A DNA stretch of 64,000 nucleotides from Streptomyces sp. NBC_00083 (lineage in GTDB: Bacteria > Actinomycetota > Actinomycetes > Streptomycetales > Streptomycetaceae), in the NCBI RefSeq assembly GCF_026343295.1, contig NZ_JAPELY010000003.1, positions 1,178,001 to 1,242,000 on the forward strand, read 5' to 3'. This document shows positions 24,776-32,960 of the stretch, piece by piece; within the stretch, counting starts at the first letter, position 1, and each line of letters starts with the position of its first letter. Made by a program: the position numbers and the translations under genes. Under the pieces are notes generated by a model. That model ran no database searches. It was not told where the DNA came from and saw only the letters and a program-made list of their open reading frames with translations.

Positions 24776-25435
24776 TCAGCCGGTGGCGGGGTCGTCGGCC
24801 GATCTGATCATGTCCGCGACGATGTCGGCGATCGTACGGTGCCAGAGGCCCGAGTGGCGCACCATGGCGTGGTCGCTCCCGCGGATCAGCACGATGTCCG
24901 CGCGGGCCTGCGCGGCCCGTGCTCGGCGGACGTAGTCGACGGACGCGTCGGCACTGGTCACCGTGTCGCGGTCGCCGTGCAGCACAACGGCCCGTTTTCC
25001 CCGGAGGTGCTCGGTCGGCTCGTCCGCCGGGAGCCACGGTGCCAGGGCCACCACCCCGCTGACGTTCGGATGGGCTGCCGCGCGCAGAGCCGCTCTGCCG
25101 CCCATGGAGTGGCCGATGAGGACGACGGGAACGGGCCCGGCCAGTTCGCCGAGTTCCCCCAGCGCGTGACAGGCGTCCTGGAGCGGGTCCTCCTGGTTCC
25201 ATCCCCTGTGCCGGTACCGAACCTGGCCGAGGACGGTCTCGTCCAGACGGACGGCCGAGGCCGCGGCCCGCAGCACGGGGCGCATGCGCAGGGCCGCCAG
25301 ATGCCAGGGCCGCGATGCCTGATAGCTGTCCGCGCGGCCTCCGTGCAGAGTGATGACGGCGACCCGCGCCTGAGGAGGCAGATGGCGGACCCACAGGGAT
25401 GACGCGGCCGACCACTCGGTTGTGCCTGCTGACAT
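24776..25435 (-). CDS. Alpha/beta-hydrolase
   Basis: This is a 219-residue cytosolic hydrolase. Strand ARVAVITLHGGRADSYQA supplies the oxyanion hole, the nucleophile elbow is VPVVLIGHSMGGRAALRAAA with catalytic Ser, Asp is likely in VVLHGDRDTVTSA, and His in IRGSDHAMVRHSGLWHRT. The size and compact lid-free layout resemble dienelactone-hydrolase or small-esterase families. The same reading frame remains open far beyond the start on the complement of the next operon, but that stretch is not coding. ATG 25435 is divergent from the lipid-modification operon, with which it may share a promoter region and perhaps a role in lipid metabolism. Confidence 0.85.
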   Translation of the reverse strand: MSAGTTEWSAASSLWVRHLPPQARVAVITLHGGRADSYQASRPWHLAALRMRPVLRAAASAVRLDETVLGQVRYRHRGWNQEDPLQDACHALGELGELAGPVPVVLIGHSMGGRAALRAAAHPNVSGVVALAPWLPADEPTEHLRGKRAVVLHGDRDTVTSADASVDYVRRARAAQARADIVLIRGSDHAMVRHSGLWHRTIADIVADMIRSADDPATG

Positions 25436-25606
25436 GCATGACCTCCGTCTTCGGGGCGGGCGCCCGCGCGCCCCGGGCCCCATACGCCGGATTCGGAGCC
25501 GCAGGGCCGGCGGCTTGGTCTGCTCCGGCGCGCGGAAGAAGCGTGCGCCCGTGCCCGCGCGCCCACGCCCGCGCCCGTGCCCCAGTGTCCGTGATCCTGC
25601 CTGACG

Positions 25607-27133
25607 ATGCGTCGCCGCACGCGGGCCGGACGGCTGCGGGCGCTGTGCCAAGTGATCGGCGAAGTCACCAATCCGCGGCGGCGCCGGCACCGAACTGTCT
25701 GTGTGAGGGATGAGGAGAAGGATCAGCGACTGATACAGCCGGAGCCGCCGGATCCCGCGGAGAGGCAGGTCGCCCCGGCGCGCCCCGCGCGCGAGGGCGG
25801 GCGCGGCACGCGCGCGGGCACCGGCCGCCCGCCCGACCGCGAGAACCGCCGGGCGGCGGGCTCCGAGCACCCGCGCCGTACCGCCGTCATCGGCAGCGGG
25901 GTCGCGGGGCTGACCGCCGCGTACGTCTTGGGCAGGGCCCATGAGGTGACCCTGTACGAAGCCGACGGCCGCCTGGGCGGCCACGCCCACACCCACGACC
26001 TGACCGCGCCCGACGGCCGCACGCACCGCGTCGACTCCGGCTTCATCGTGCACAACCGGCGCACCTACCCGCACCTGCTGCGACTCCTGCGCGAACTCGG
26101 CGTCGCCACGCAGGAGTCGGAGATGAGCATGTCCGTACGGTGTGAGGGATGCGGCCTGGAGTACGCCGGCTCCCGCGGCCCGCGCGGACTGCTCGCCCAG
26201 CCGCGCAACGCACTCCGTGGACCGTATCTGCGCATGCTCGCCGAGGTGCCGCGCTTCCACCGGGCGGCCCGCCGCCTGCTCGCGCAGGACAGGAGCGACG
26301 ACGACCTGCGCACGCTCGGCGAGTTCCTCGACGCGTCGGGCTTCTCGCCGTACTTCCGGGCCCACTTCATGACACCGGTGGTGTCCGCCGTGTGGTCCTG
26401 CGACGCGGAGACGGCCCTCCGATATCCGGCGGCCTACCTGTTCCGTTTCCTCGCCCACCACGGACTGCTGTCGGTGGGCGGCTCGCCGGTGTGGCGGACC
26501 GTGACGGGCGGCTCGGGAACGTACGTCGAGCGGATCGTCGCCGGCCTGGGCGACGTGCGCGCCGGCACTCCCGTACGGTCCGTGCTCCGGCACGCCGACC
26601 ACGCGGAGGTGACGGCGGCGGACGGGAGCACCGCCTCCTACGACCACGTCGTCCTGGCCGCGCACCCCGATCAGACCCTGCGGCTGCTCGCGGACGCGAC
26701 CCCGGCCGAGAAGGAGGTCCTCGGCGCCTTCCGGTACTCCCCGAACACCACCCTGCTCCACACCGACACCTCCCTCCTGCCGCACGCGAGCGGGGCCCGC
26801 GCCGCCTGGAACTACCTGATGCCGAACTGCGCGGCCGGCGCCGACCGGGTGCGGGTGAGCTACGACATGAACCGGCTGCAGCGCATCGACGCCGAGCAGA
26901 CGTACGTCGTCACCCTCGGCGGGCAGGACCGCATCGACCCCGCCCAGGTGCTCGCCCGCATGACCTACGAACATCCCGTGTACACACCCGAGTCGGTCGC
27001 CGCCCAGCGCCGACTGCCCCAACTGAACACGTCCGTCACGGCGTTCGCGGGCGCCTACCACGGCTGGGGCTTCCACGAGGACGGCTGCCGGTCGGGCGTC
27101 GAGGCCGCCGCGGCGCTGGGGGTGAGGTGGTGA
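25607..27133 (+). CDS. FAD-dependent amine-oxidase-like oxidoreductase
   Basis: This protein has up to 508 residues. The FAD-binding fold starts near residue 91: TAVIGSGVAGLTAAYVLGRA (GxGxxG) followed by the Glu of VTLYEADGRLGGHAHTHD. A Rossmann-type C-terminal signature closes it (TAFAGAYHGWGFHEDGCRSG). The first 90 residues are Arg/Pro-rich, so the true start may be later; GTG 25703 is an alternative. The family is flavin amine oxidase/protoporphyrinogen-oxidase-like, here always grouped with DUF1365 and CFA-synthase genes, implying action on fatty acyl chains. The stop overlaps the DUF1365 start by 4 bp. Confidence 0.87.
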   Translation: MRRRTRAGRLRALCQVIGEVTNPRRRRHRTVCVRDEEKDQRLIQPEPPDPAERQVAPARPAREGGRGTRAGTGRPPDRENRRAAGSEHPRRTAVIGSGVAGLTAAYVLGRAHEVTLYEADGRLGGHAHTHDLTAPDGRTHRVDSGFIVHNRRTYPHLLRLLRELGVATQESEMSMSVRCEGCGLEYAGSRGPRGLLAQPRNALRGPYLRMLAEVPRFHRAARRLLAQDRSDDDLRTLGEFLDASGFSPYFRAHFMTPVVSAVWSCDAETALRYPAAYLFRFLAHHGLLSVGGSPVWRTVTGGSGTYVERIVAGLGDVRAGTPVRSVLRHADHAEVTAADGSTASYDHVVLAAHPDQTLRLLADATPAEKEVLGAFRYSPNTTLLHTDTSLLPHASGARAAWNYLMPNCAAGADRVRVSYDMNRLQRIDAEQTYVVTLGGQDRIDPAQVLARMTYEHPVYTPESVAAQRRLPQLNTSVTAFAGAYHGWGFHEDGCRSGVEAAAALGVRW

Positions 27134-27891
27134 CCACCGCGTCCGGCCGGAAGCCGGCACGGCCGGGGCCACCCGCCCTCTACCCGTGCACGGTCAGTCA
27201 CGTACGCCGCGCACCCGTGCGCTACACCCTGCGGCACCGGACCTACCTGTGGCTGGTCGACCTCGACCGACTGCCCGTGCTGCCGCGCCCACTCCGTCCG
27301 CTCGCCCGCTTCCTCGCCCGCGACCACTTCACGGGGCGTGCCCCTTCGCTCCGGGCCGCGCTCGACGGGTTCCTCGCCGAACACGGCATCGACCTGCGGG
27401 GCGGCCGTGCGCTGATGCTCGGCAATGCCCGGGTCCTCGGCTACGTCTTCAACCCGCTGACGCTGTACTGGTGTTACGGCCCGGACGACGCCCTGCGCTG
27501 TGTGGTGGCCGAGGTGCACAACACCTACGGCGAGCGCCACGCCTACCTGCTGCACACCGACGCGGCGGGCACCGCGACGGTGGACAAGGACTTCTACGTG
27601 TCACCGTTCCACCCGGTGGACGGCCACTACGAGATGCGGCTCCCGCCGCCCGGTGAGCGCCTGCAGCTGTCGGTGCGGCTGCACCGGCCGGCCGGCCCGC
27701 CCTTCACCGCCGCCGTGCACGGCAGGCGCCGCGCGGCGACCCTCCCCGTGCTGGTGCGCCTGTCCCTGCGTCACCCCTGGTCGACCCTGATGGTGTCGGC
27801 CGCCATCCGCTTCCACGGCATCCGCCTGTTCCTGCGGGGCCTGCCCGTGCAGCCACGTCCGGGCCGCCGTACCCAGGAGAGTGCGTCATGA
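27130..27891 (+). CDS. DUF1365 family protein
   Basis: This is a 253-residue protein. Conserved blocks are LYPCTVSHVRRAPVRYTLRH, YLWLVDLDRLPVLP, LMLGNARVLGYVFNPLTLYW (the NPL(T/S)xYW family mark), VVAEVHNTYGERHAYLLHTD and FYVSPFHPVDGHYEMRLPPP. DUF1365 has no proven biochemical role; it is regularly found between an FAD oxidoreductase and a CFA-synthase-like gene. The sequence suggests a beta-rich soluble protein with an amphipathic C-terminal helix. GTG 27130 overlaps the preceding stop (GTGA), and its stop overlaps the next ATG by 4 bp. Confidence 0.92.
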   Translation: MTTASGRKPARPGPPALYPCTVSHVRRAPVRYTLRHRTYLWLVDLDRLPVLPRPLRPLARFLARDHFTGRAPSLRAALDGFLAEHGIDLRGGRALMLGNARVLGYVFNPLTLYWCYGPDDALRCVVAEVHNTYGERHAYLLHTDAAGTATVDKDFYVSPFHPVDGHYEMRLPPPGERLQLSVRLHRPAGPPFTAAVHGRRRAATLPVLVRLSLRHPWSTLMVSAAIRFHGIRLFLRGLPVQPRPGRRTQESAS

Positions 27892-29174
27892 CCCAAGTCG
27901 AACCCCGTCCCTCCGGCCGCCACCGCACGAGCGGCCGGCGAACCTTCCCCGGGGACACCGGCCGCTGGCCCGATGTGGCCGCGGTCCCGAGGGCGTCCTG
28001 GCCGGTGCGGGCCGTCACCGCATCGATCCTGGCCCGCGCCCTGCGACGGCTGCCGCTGCGGGTGCGGCACGCCGACGGCACCGTCCTTGGCCGGGGCGGT
28101 CCCCTGATGGACGTGCGCGACCCCAAGGCGTTCCACGCCCGCATCGGCACCCGCGGGCTCATCGGATTCGGTGAGTCGTACATGGCCGGCGAGTGGGAGG
28201 CCCCCGATCTGGTCGGCGCGCTCACCGTGCTCGCCGCAGAGGCGTCCGATCTGATCCCGGCCCGCCTGCAGCGGCTGCGTCGCCTGTGGGCACAGCGGCA
28301 GCCCCACACACAGCGCAACACCCTGGACGGGTCGCGCACCAACATCAGCCGTCACTACGACCTGTCCAACGACCTGTTCGCCCTGTTCCTGGACGAGACC
28401 CTCACCTACTCCGGGGCCGTCTTCCGCGGTTTTCCCGCGGACGGATCACAACTGGCCACCGCGCAGCAGCGCAAGATCGACCGCCTGCTCGACCTCGCCG
28501 ACGTCCGGGAAGGCACCCGCCTCCTGGAAATCGGAACGGGCTGGGGCGAGCTGGCACTGCGGGCCGCCGCCCGCGGCGCACAGGTCACCTCACTCACCCT
28601 GTCCCGGGAACAGCGCGAACTCGCCCTGGAGCGCGTACGCCGCGCCGGGTACGCCGACCGCGTCTCGGTCGACCTGTGCGACTACCGCGAAGCGCACGGC
28701 ACCTACGACGCGGTGGTCAGCGTCGAGATGATCGAGGCCGTGGGCGCGGAGTTCTGGCCCGTGTACTTCCGCACCCTCGACGAGCGTCTGGCGCCGGGGG
28801 GCCGGGTGGCCCTGCAGGCCATCACCATGCCGCACGAGCGGATGCTGGCCAGTCGGCACACCCACACCTGGATCCAGAAGTACGTCTTCCCCGGTGGCCT
28901 GATCCCTTCCACACGCGCCATCGAGGACGCCGTCCGCGAGCACACGGGTCTTTCGATGGCGGCCCGGGACGGCTTCGGCGCGCACTACGCCGAGACCCTG
29001 CGCCTGTGGCGGGAGCGCTTCACCGGACGCGCCGACGAGGCCGCCGCCCTCGGCTTCGACGAGACGTTCCGCCGTCTGTGGACCTTCTACCTCGCCTACT
29101 CCGAGGCCGGATTCCGCTCCGGATACCTCGACGTCCATCAGTACCTGTTCACCAAGGAGGCATCGGCCCGATGA
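27888..29174 (+). CDS. Cyclopropane-fatty-acyl-phospholipid synthase-like methyltransferase (copy 1)
   Basis: This is a 428-residue SAM-dependent lipid methyltransferase. Markers are NISRHYDLSNDLFALFLDET, SAM motif I LLEIGTGWGELALRAAARGA, VVSVEMIEAVGAEFWPVYFR and a C-terminal FYLAYSEAGFRSGYLDVHQY. It should add a methylene or methyl group to an unsaturated acyl chain of membrane lipid. The segment after HYDLSND reads TYSGAVF, so the Cys that in E. coli Cfa helps bind bicarbonate (Cys139) is replaced. That suggests altered chemistry, for example methylation rather than ring closure (inference). It overlaps both neighbours by 4 bp. Confidence 0.92.
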   Translation: MTQVEPRPSGRHRTSGRRTFPGDTGRWPDVAAVPRASWPVRAVTASILARALRRLPLRVRHADGTVLGRGGPLMDVRDPKAFHARIGTRGLIGFGESYMAGEWEAPDLVGALTVLAAEASDLIPARLQRLRRLWAQRQPHTQRNTLDGSRTNISRHYDLSNDLFALFLDETLTYSGAVFRGFPADGSQLATAQQRKIDRLLDLADVREGTRLLEIGTGWGELALRAAARGAQVTSLTLSREQRELALERVRRAGYADRVSVDLCDYREAHGTYDAVVSVEMIEAVGAEFWPVYFRTLDERLAPGGRVALQAITMPHERMLASRHTHTWIQKYVFPGGLIPSTRAIEDAVREHTGLSMAARDGFGAHYAETLRLWRERFTGRADEAAALGFDETFRRLWTFYLAYSEAGFRSGYLDVHQYLFTKEASAR

Positions 29175-30487
29175 CCACCGTCCGAACTCCGGTCCGCTCC
29201 GGTGCCGCTCAGCGACTCGCGGCGCTCGCCGAAGACGCGCTGGGCGGCCCGCTCCCGGTGGCGCTCCGCGCCTGGGACGGCAGCGAAACCGGCGCCGCCG
29301 ACGCTCCCGTGGTCGTCGTACGCTCCCGGCGTGCGCTGCGCCGCCTGCTGTGGCAGCCCGGTGAACTCGGCCTCGCCCAGGCCTATGTCACCGGCGAGCT
29401 GGACGTGGAAGGCGATCTGGCGGAGGGACTGCGCGCGATGTGGTCCGCCGTGCGCGCGCGGGGTCTGCACGCGCCCCGGCTCTCGGCGGCCGACCGGACG
29501 CGCGCACTGGTCGAAGCCGTCCGGCTCGGCGCCGTGGGCCCGCGCCCCGCCGCGCCGGCCACCCAGGCACGCCTGCGCGGCGGGTTGCACAGCAGGGCCC
29601 GGGACCGTGCGGCCATCAGCCACCACTACGACCTGTCGAACGACTTCTACCGTCTCCTCCTCGACGACACCATGGCCTACTCCTGCGGCTACTGGACGGG
29701 GGAGGATCCCGCCGTGGGCCCGGCCGACGCCCAGCGGGCCAAACTGGAGCTGGTCTGCCGCAAGCTCGGCCTCATCCCCGGGGCACGGCTGCTCGACATC
29801 GGCTGCGGCTGGGGCTCGCTCACCCTGTACGCCGCCGAGCGGCACGAGGCGCGGGTCACCGCCGTCACCCTCGCCAAGGAGCAGGCCGCGTACGTGCGGG
29901 AACAGGTGCGGGAACGGGGCATCGAGGACCGGGTGGAGGTTCTGTGCCAGGACTACCGGGACATCACCGGCGGCGTCTACGACGCCGTGGCCACCATCGA
30001 GATGGGCGAGCACGTCGGCGACGACGAGTACCCCGCCTTCGCCGCATCCCTGTGCCGGCTGGTCCGCCCGCGGGGGCGCGTACTGGTCCAGCAGATGTCC
30101 CGCGGTGCGACCGCACCCGGCGGCGGCGCGTTCATCGAGGCGTACATCGCCCCCGACATGCACATGCGGCCGATGGGCGAAACCGTCGGGCTGCTGGAGG
30201 CGGCCGGCCTTGAGGTCCGGTCCGTGGAGTCGCTGCGCGAACACTATGTGCGCACCATCGACGCCTGGCACCGCACGCTGGAGGAACGCTGGGCGGACTT
30301 CGTCCGGCTGGTCGGCGAGGAGACGGCCCGCGTGTGGCGGCTGTACCTGGTCGGCGGGGCCATCGCCTTCGAGGAACGGCGCATGGGCGTGGACCAGTTC
30401 CTCGCCGTACGACCCGGGGCGACGGGTGACAGCGGCCTGACCCGGACGGAGACCGCCGACTGGTACCGGCACCTGGAGGAGCGATGA
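29171..30487 (+). CDS. Cyclopropane-fatty-acyl-phospholipid synthase-like methyltransferase (copy 2)
   Basis: This is a 438-residue paralogue of the preceding enzyme. The SCP2-like N-terminal part (LRAWDGSETGAADAPVVVVR, LAQAYVTGELDVEGDLAEGL) precedes the methyltransferase: SHHYDLSNDFYRLLLDDTMA, YSCGYW with the Cfa-type Cys kept, LLDIGCGWGSLTLYAAERHE and ATIEMGEHVGDDEYPAF. The end is LYLVGGAIAFEERRMGVDQF. Unlike copy 1 it keeps the bicarbonate-site Cys, so it is the better candidate for true cyclopropanation. ATG 29171 overlaps copy 1 by 4 bp, and the stop overlaps the DUF1295 start. Confidence 0.93.
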   Translation: MTTVRTPVRSGAAQRLAALAEDALGGPLPVALRAWDGSETGAADAPVVVVRSRRALRRLLWQPGELGLAQAYVTGELDVEGDLAEGLRAMWSAVRARGLHAPRLSAADRTRALVEAVRLGAVGPRPAAPATQARLRGGLHSRARDRAAISHHYDLSNDFYRLLLDDTMAYSCGYWTGEDPAVGPADAQRAKLELVCRKLGLIPGARLLDIGCGWGSLTLYAAERHEARVTAVTLAKEQAAYVREQVRERGIEDRVEVLCQDYRDITGGVYDAVATIEMGEHVGDDEYPAFAASLCRLVRPRGRVLVQQMSRGATAPGGGAFIEAYIAPDMHMRPMGETVGLLEAAGLEVRSVESLREHYVRTIDAWHRTLEERWADFVRLVGEETARVWRLYLVGGAIAFEERRMGVDQFLAVRPGATGDSGLTRTETADWYRHLEER

Positions 30488-31284
30488 ACCACTTCGCCTG
30501 GGACGCCTTCGCGGTGGGGCTCCGCTGGGCCGCGGCGACGGCCGCGGCCGTCATGCTCGTCACCTTCGCGATCGCCCTCGCCAAAGGCGTGCACCGCGTG
30601 GTCGACGCCGCCTGGGGCGCGGCCTTCGCCGCGGTGTCCGTGGTCGTCCTCGCCGCGTCCGCCGGAGAGGGCGACCTGGGCAGGCGCCTGCTGGTCACCG
30701 GCCTCACCGCCGTGTGGGGGCTGCGGCTGGCCGTCCACATCGCGCGACGCGGCCGCGGCCACGGCGAGGACCCGCGCTACGAGGCGATGCTGACCCGCGC
30801 CCCGGGCAACCGCAACCTGTACGCCCTGCGCATGATCTACCTGCTGCAGGGCGCCCTGGTGTGGCTGGTGTCCCTGCCCGTGCAGGCGGCGCAGTACGCG
30901 TCGGCGCCCCTGTCCGTGGCGGCGTGGGCCGGCACGGGACTCTGGGCGGTCGGGCTCTTCTTCGAGTCGGTCGGCGACGCCCAGCTGTCCCGCTTCAAGG
31001 CGGATCCGGCCAACCGTGGGCGCATCATGGACCGGGGCCTGTGGAGTCTGACGCGGCACCCCAACTACTTCGGGGACTTCTGCGTCTGGTGGGGACTGTT
31101 CCTCGTCGCGTGCGACGGCGGGTGGCGGCCCGCGGCGGTCTCGGTCGTCTCACCGCTGGTGATGAGCGTGCTCCTGATCAACGGCAGCGGGAAGCGGCTG
31201 CTGGAGCGGCACATGGCGGGCCGCCCCGGCTGGGACGCGTACGTGGCACGCACCAGCGCCTTCTTCCCGTGGCCGCCGCGCTGA
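30484..31284 (+). CDS. DUF1295 membrane protein, steroid-5-alpha-reductase-like
   Basis: This is a 266-residue integral membrane protein with about six helices (AVMLVTFAIALAKGVHRVVD, FAAVSVVVLAASAG, LLQGALVWLVSLPVQAAQYA, VAAWAGTGLWAVGLFFESVG). The family signature is LWSLTRHPNYFGDFCVWWGL with GKRLLERHMAGRPGWDAYVA at the C terminus, shared with 3-oxo-5-alpha-steroid 4-dehydrogenase and isoprenylcysteine methyltransferase folds. The likely role is reduction or modification of a lipid double bond in the membrane, as last gene of the operon. It overlaps copy 2 by 4 bp. Confidence 0.92.
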   Translation: MNHFAWDAFAVGLRWAAATAAAVMLVTFAIALAKGVHRVVDAAWGAAFAAVSVVVLAASAGEGDLGRRLLVTGLTAVWGLRLAVHIARRGRGHGEDPRYEAMLTRAPGNRNLYALRMIYLLQGALVWLVSLPVQAAQYASAPLSVAAWAGTGLWAVGLFFESVGDAQLSRFKADPANRGRIMDRGLWSLTRHPNYFGDFCVWWGLFLVACDGGWRPAAVSVVSPLVMSVLLINGSGKRLLERHMAGRPGWDAYVARTSAFFPWPPR

Positions 31285-31330
31285 GGCCTGCCCACGAGGG
31301 GGCGCCGGCTCCTCGGACCGGCCCGCCCGG

Positions 31331-31954
31331 CTACGGGCGGTCCGTCCGGGGGGCGGCGTGGGCGAGGAGGGTCTCCGCGGCGATGCGGGCGTGCCGGCCG
31401 TACTCCGGCTCGTTCAGCACCATGGCGCGGCTGGCGGCGCCATCCGCAAGGGTCACCAACTGCTCGGCCAACGCGGCGGGTTGGGCGTATCCCAGCTCCG
31501 CCAGGAGCGTGGTGACCAGCTGGGCCATCAGGAGTTTCTGCTCGCGGGCGAAGGCGTGGATCGGGTCCTGGGGGTCGGGGAACTCCGCCGCGGCGTCGAT
31601 GAACGGGCATCCCCGGACCGGAGCCGCCTTGGCGGCGGGTGGGTCGAACAGCCGGAGAATCCGCTCGCGAGGATCGAGCTCCGCACGGGTGAGCACGCTC
31701 TCCAGGGTGTTCCCCGACGTGGTGAGCGCCCGCAGGTAGGCGATGACGAGGTCGCTCTTGGTCCGGAAGTGGGCGTAGAGGGTGCGCTTGGATACCGGCG
31801 CCGCCTCCGCGATCTGCTCCATGCCGGTGGCGGTGATCCCCTGGTCCGCGAACAGCCCGGTCGCGGCGGCCAGGATGCGCTCCCGCCCGCCCCGCCCCGG
31901 CCGTCGCGCCGGCTGCGCGGGGTCGTGCACTTCCGTCTCGTGTGCCGCACTCAT
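31331..31954 (-). CDS. TetR-family regulator
   Basis: This is a 207-residue repressor. N-terminal helix-turn-helix: RERILAAATGLFADQGITAT then EQIAEAAPVSKRTLYAHFRT. The ligand domain has CPFIDAAAEFPDPQDP, the CPF(I/V)(D/N) motif of TetR_C subfamilies. It is divergent from the nitroreductase, and two near-identical palindromes flank its start. It likely represses itself and the nitroreductase until a small electrophile or nitro/quinone compound binds. ATG 31954; it ends 46 bp from the convergent lipid operon. Confidence 0.93.
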   Translation of the reverse strand: MSAAHETEVHDPAQPARRPGRGGRERILAAATGLFADQGITATGMEQIAEAAPVSKRTLYAHFRTKSDLVIAYLRALTTSGNTLESVLTRAELDPRERILRLFDPPAAKAAPVRGCPFIDAAAEFPDPQDPIHAFAREQKLLMAQLVTTLLAELGYAQPAALAEQLVTLADGAASRAMVLNEPEYGRHARIAAETLLAHAAPRTDRP

Positions 31955-31960
31955 GCGGTA

Positions 31961-31980
31961 AGTATACGACCGCGTTTACT
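31961..31980. promoter_or_regulatory. TetR operator, site 1
   Basis: AGTATACG-ACCG-CGTTTACT: inverted repeat with 8-bp arms matching at 7 positions, 6 bp before the TetR start codon. It has the same arm and 4-bp spacer design as site 2, so both probably bind the adjacent TetR. Confidence 0.6.
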
Positions 31981-32016
31981 TCCGATGAGGTGTGTGGGTA
32001 GAGTCGCATCCGTTCA

Positions 32017-32036
32017 AGTAAACGATGGCGTTTACC
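32017..32036. promoter_or_regulatory. TetR operator, site 2
   Basis: GTAAACG-ATGG-CGTTTAC is a perfect 7-bp-arm palindrome 33 bp before the nitroreductase ATG. It repeats the motif of site 1 at a distance of 56 bp, roughly five helical turns. Confidence 0.68.
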
Positions 32037-32068
32037 TCGATGAGGTTGCGCAGGGCGAGGAGTGCTCC

Positions 32069-32761
32069 ATGGGCGGGTCCGGTCACATCGAACTGAGTGG
32101 GTACGCGGAGCGGTTGATCCGCGGTCGCCGCGCCGTGCGGGCTTTCCGGCCCGACGCCGTCGCCCCGGAGACGATGCGCGCGATCTTCTCGCTGGCCGGT
32201 GCCGCGCCCTCCAACTCCAACACGCAGCCGTGGCGGGTGGAGGTGGTCAGCGGCGGGCGCCGCGACCGTCTGGCAGACGCCCTGCGGGCGGCCCACGCAG
32301 CACGTCGTACCTCCGCCGACTTCCCCTACCGCGACGACATGTACGCACCCGTACAGCAGGAACGGCGTGCAGACTTCGGCACCCGGCTCTACGGGGCGCT
32401 GGGAATCGGCCGTGACGACACCGCGGCACGCCTCGCCTACGACGCCGAGAGCCTGGGGTTCTACGGGGCGCCGCACGTCGCGTTCCTCTTCGTCTCCTCG
32501 GGCCGCGCCGACGCCCGGCCGGCCGCGGACGTCGGCGCCTATATGCAGACTCTGCTGCTGGCGATGGCCGCCTACGGCGTGGACAGCTGTCCGCAGGGGC
32601 TGCTGAGCTTCTACGCCGACACCGTGCGCGGCGAACTCGGCGTCAGCGAGGGGAAATTGCTGGTCGGGGTCGCGTTCGGCTACGCCGACGACGCCGCACC
32701 GGTGAACCGGGTCAGCGCCGGACGCGCGGAGCTTGCGGCGACGACGACGTTCCACGCCTAG
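32069..32761 (+). CDS. Nitroreductase-family flavoprotein
   Basis: This is a 230-residue FMN enzyme. The FMN-binding N terminus is ERLIRGRRAVRAFRPDAVAP followed by IFSLAGAAPSNSNTQPWRVE, the (P)SNxNxQPW signature. C-terminal markers are DVGAYMQTLLLAMAAYGVDS and LLVGVAFGYADDAAPVNRVS, the usual end of nitroreductases. It should reduce nitro, quinone or related electrophiles using NAD(P)H. ATG 32069 has GGCGAGGAG upstream. It is under the divergent TetR through the palindrome at 32017-32036. Confidence 0.93.
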   Translation: MGGSGHIELSGYAERLIRGRRAVRAFRPDAVAPETMRAIFSLAGAAPSNSNTQPWRVEVVSGGRRDRLADALRAAHAARRTSADFPYRDDMYAPVQQERRADFGTRLYGALGIGRDDTAARLAYDAESLGFYGAPHVAFLFVSSGRADARPAADVGAYMQTLLLAMAAYGVDSCPQGLLSFYADTVRGELGVSEGKLLVGVAFGYADDAAPVNRVSAGRAELAATTTFHA

Positions 32762-32960
32762 CCGGCGGGTGTCACGGGAAGCCCTCACGGAGCCCAGGTG
32801 CCCTCGGTGGGTCGGGCAAGTGCGCCGGGTGGAAAGAAGCCGATCAGGCCGCGGGCACGCTCGGGCGCGGCGTGGCCGCGGCGAAGGAGGTCGGCGGCGG
32901 CCTGCGGGTTTCCGGGCCGGTATCGCGAGGCAGGAGGCGAACGGTCCCGTGCGGTCGGGG

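Noticed and set aside
24776..27172. Very long minus-strand frame (nearly 800 codons) opposite the FAD oxidoreductase gene
   Set aside because: Only the last 219 codons have protein character (alpha/beta-hydrolase). The rest is the complement of a well-supported gene.
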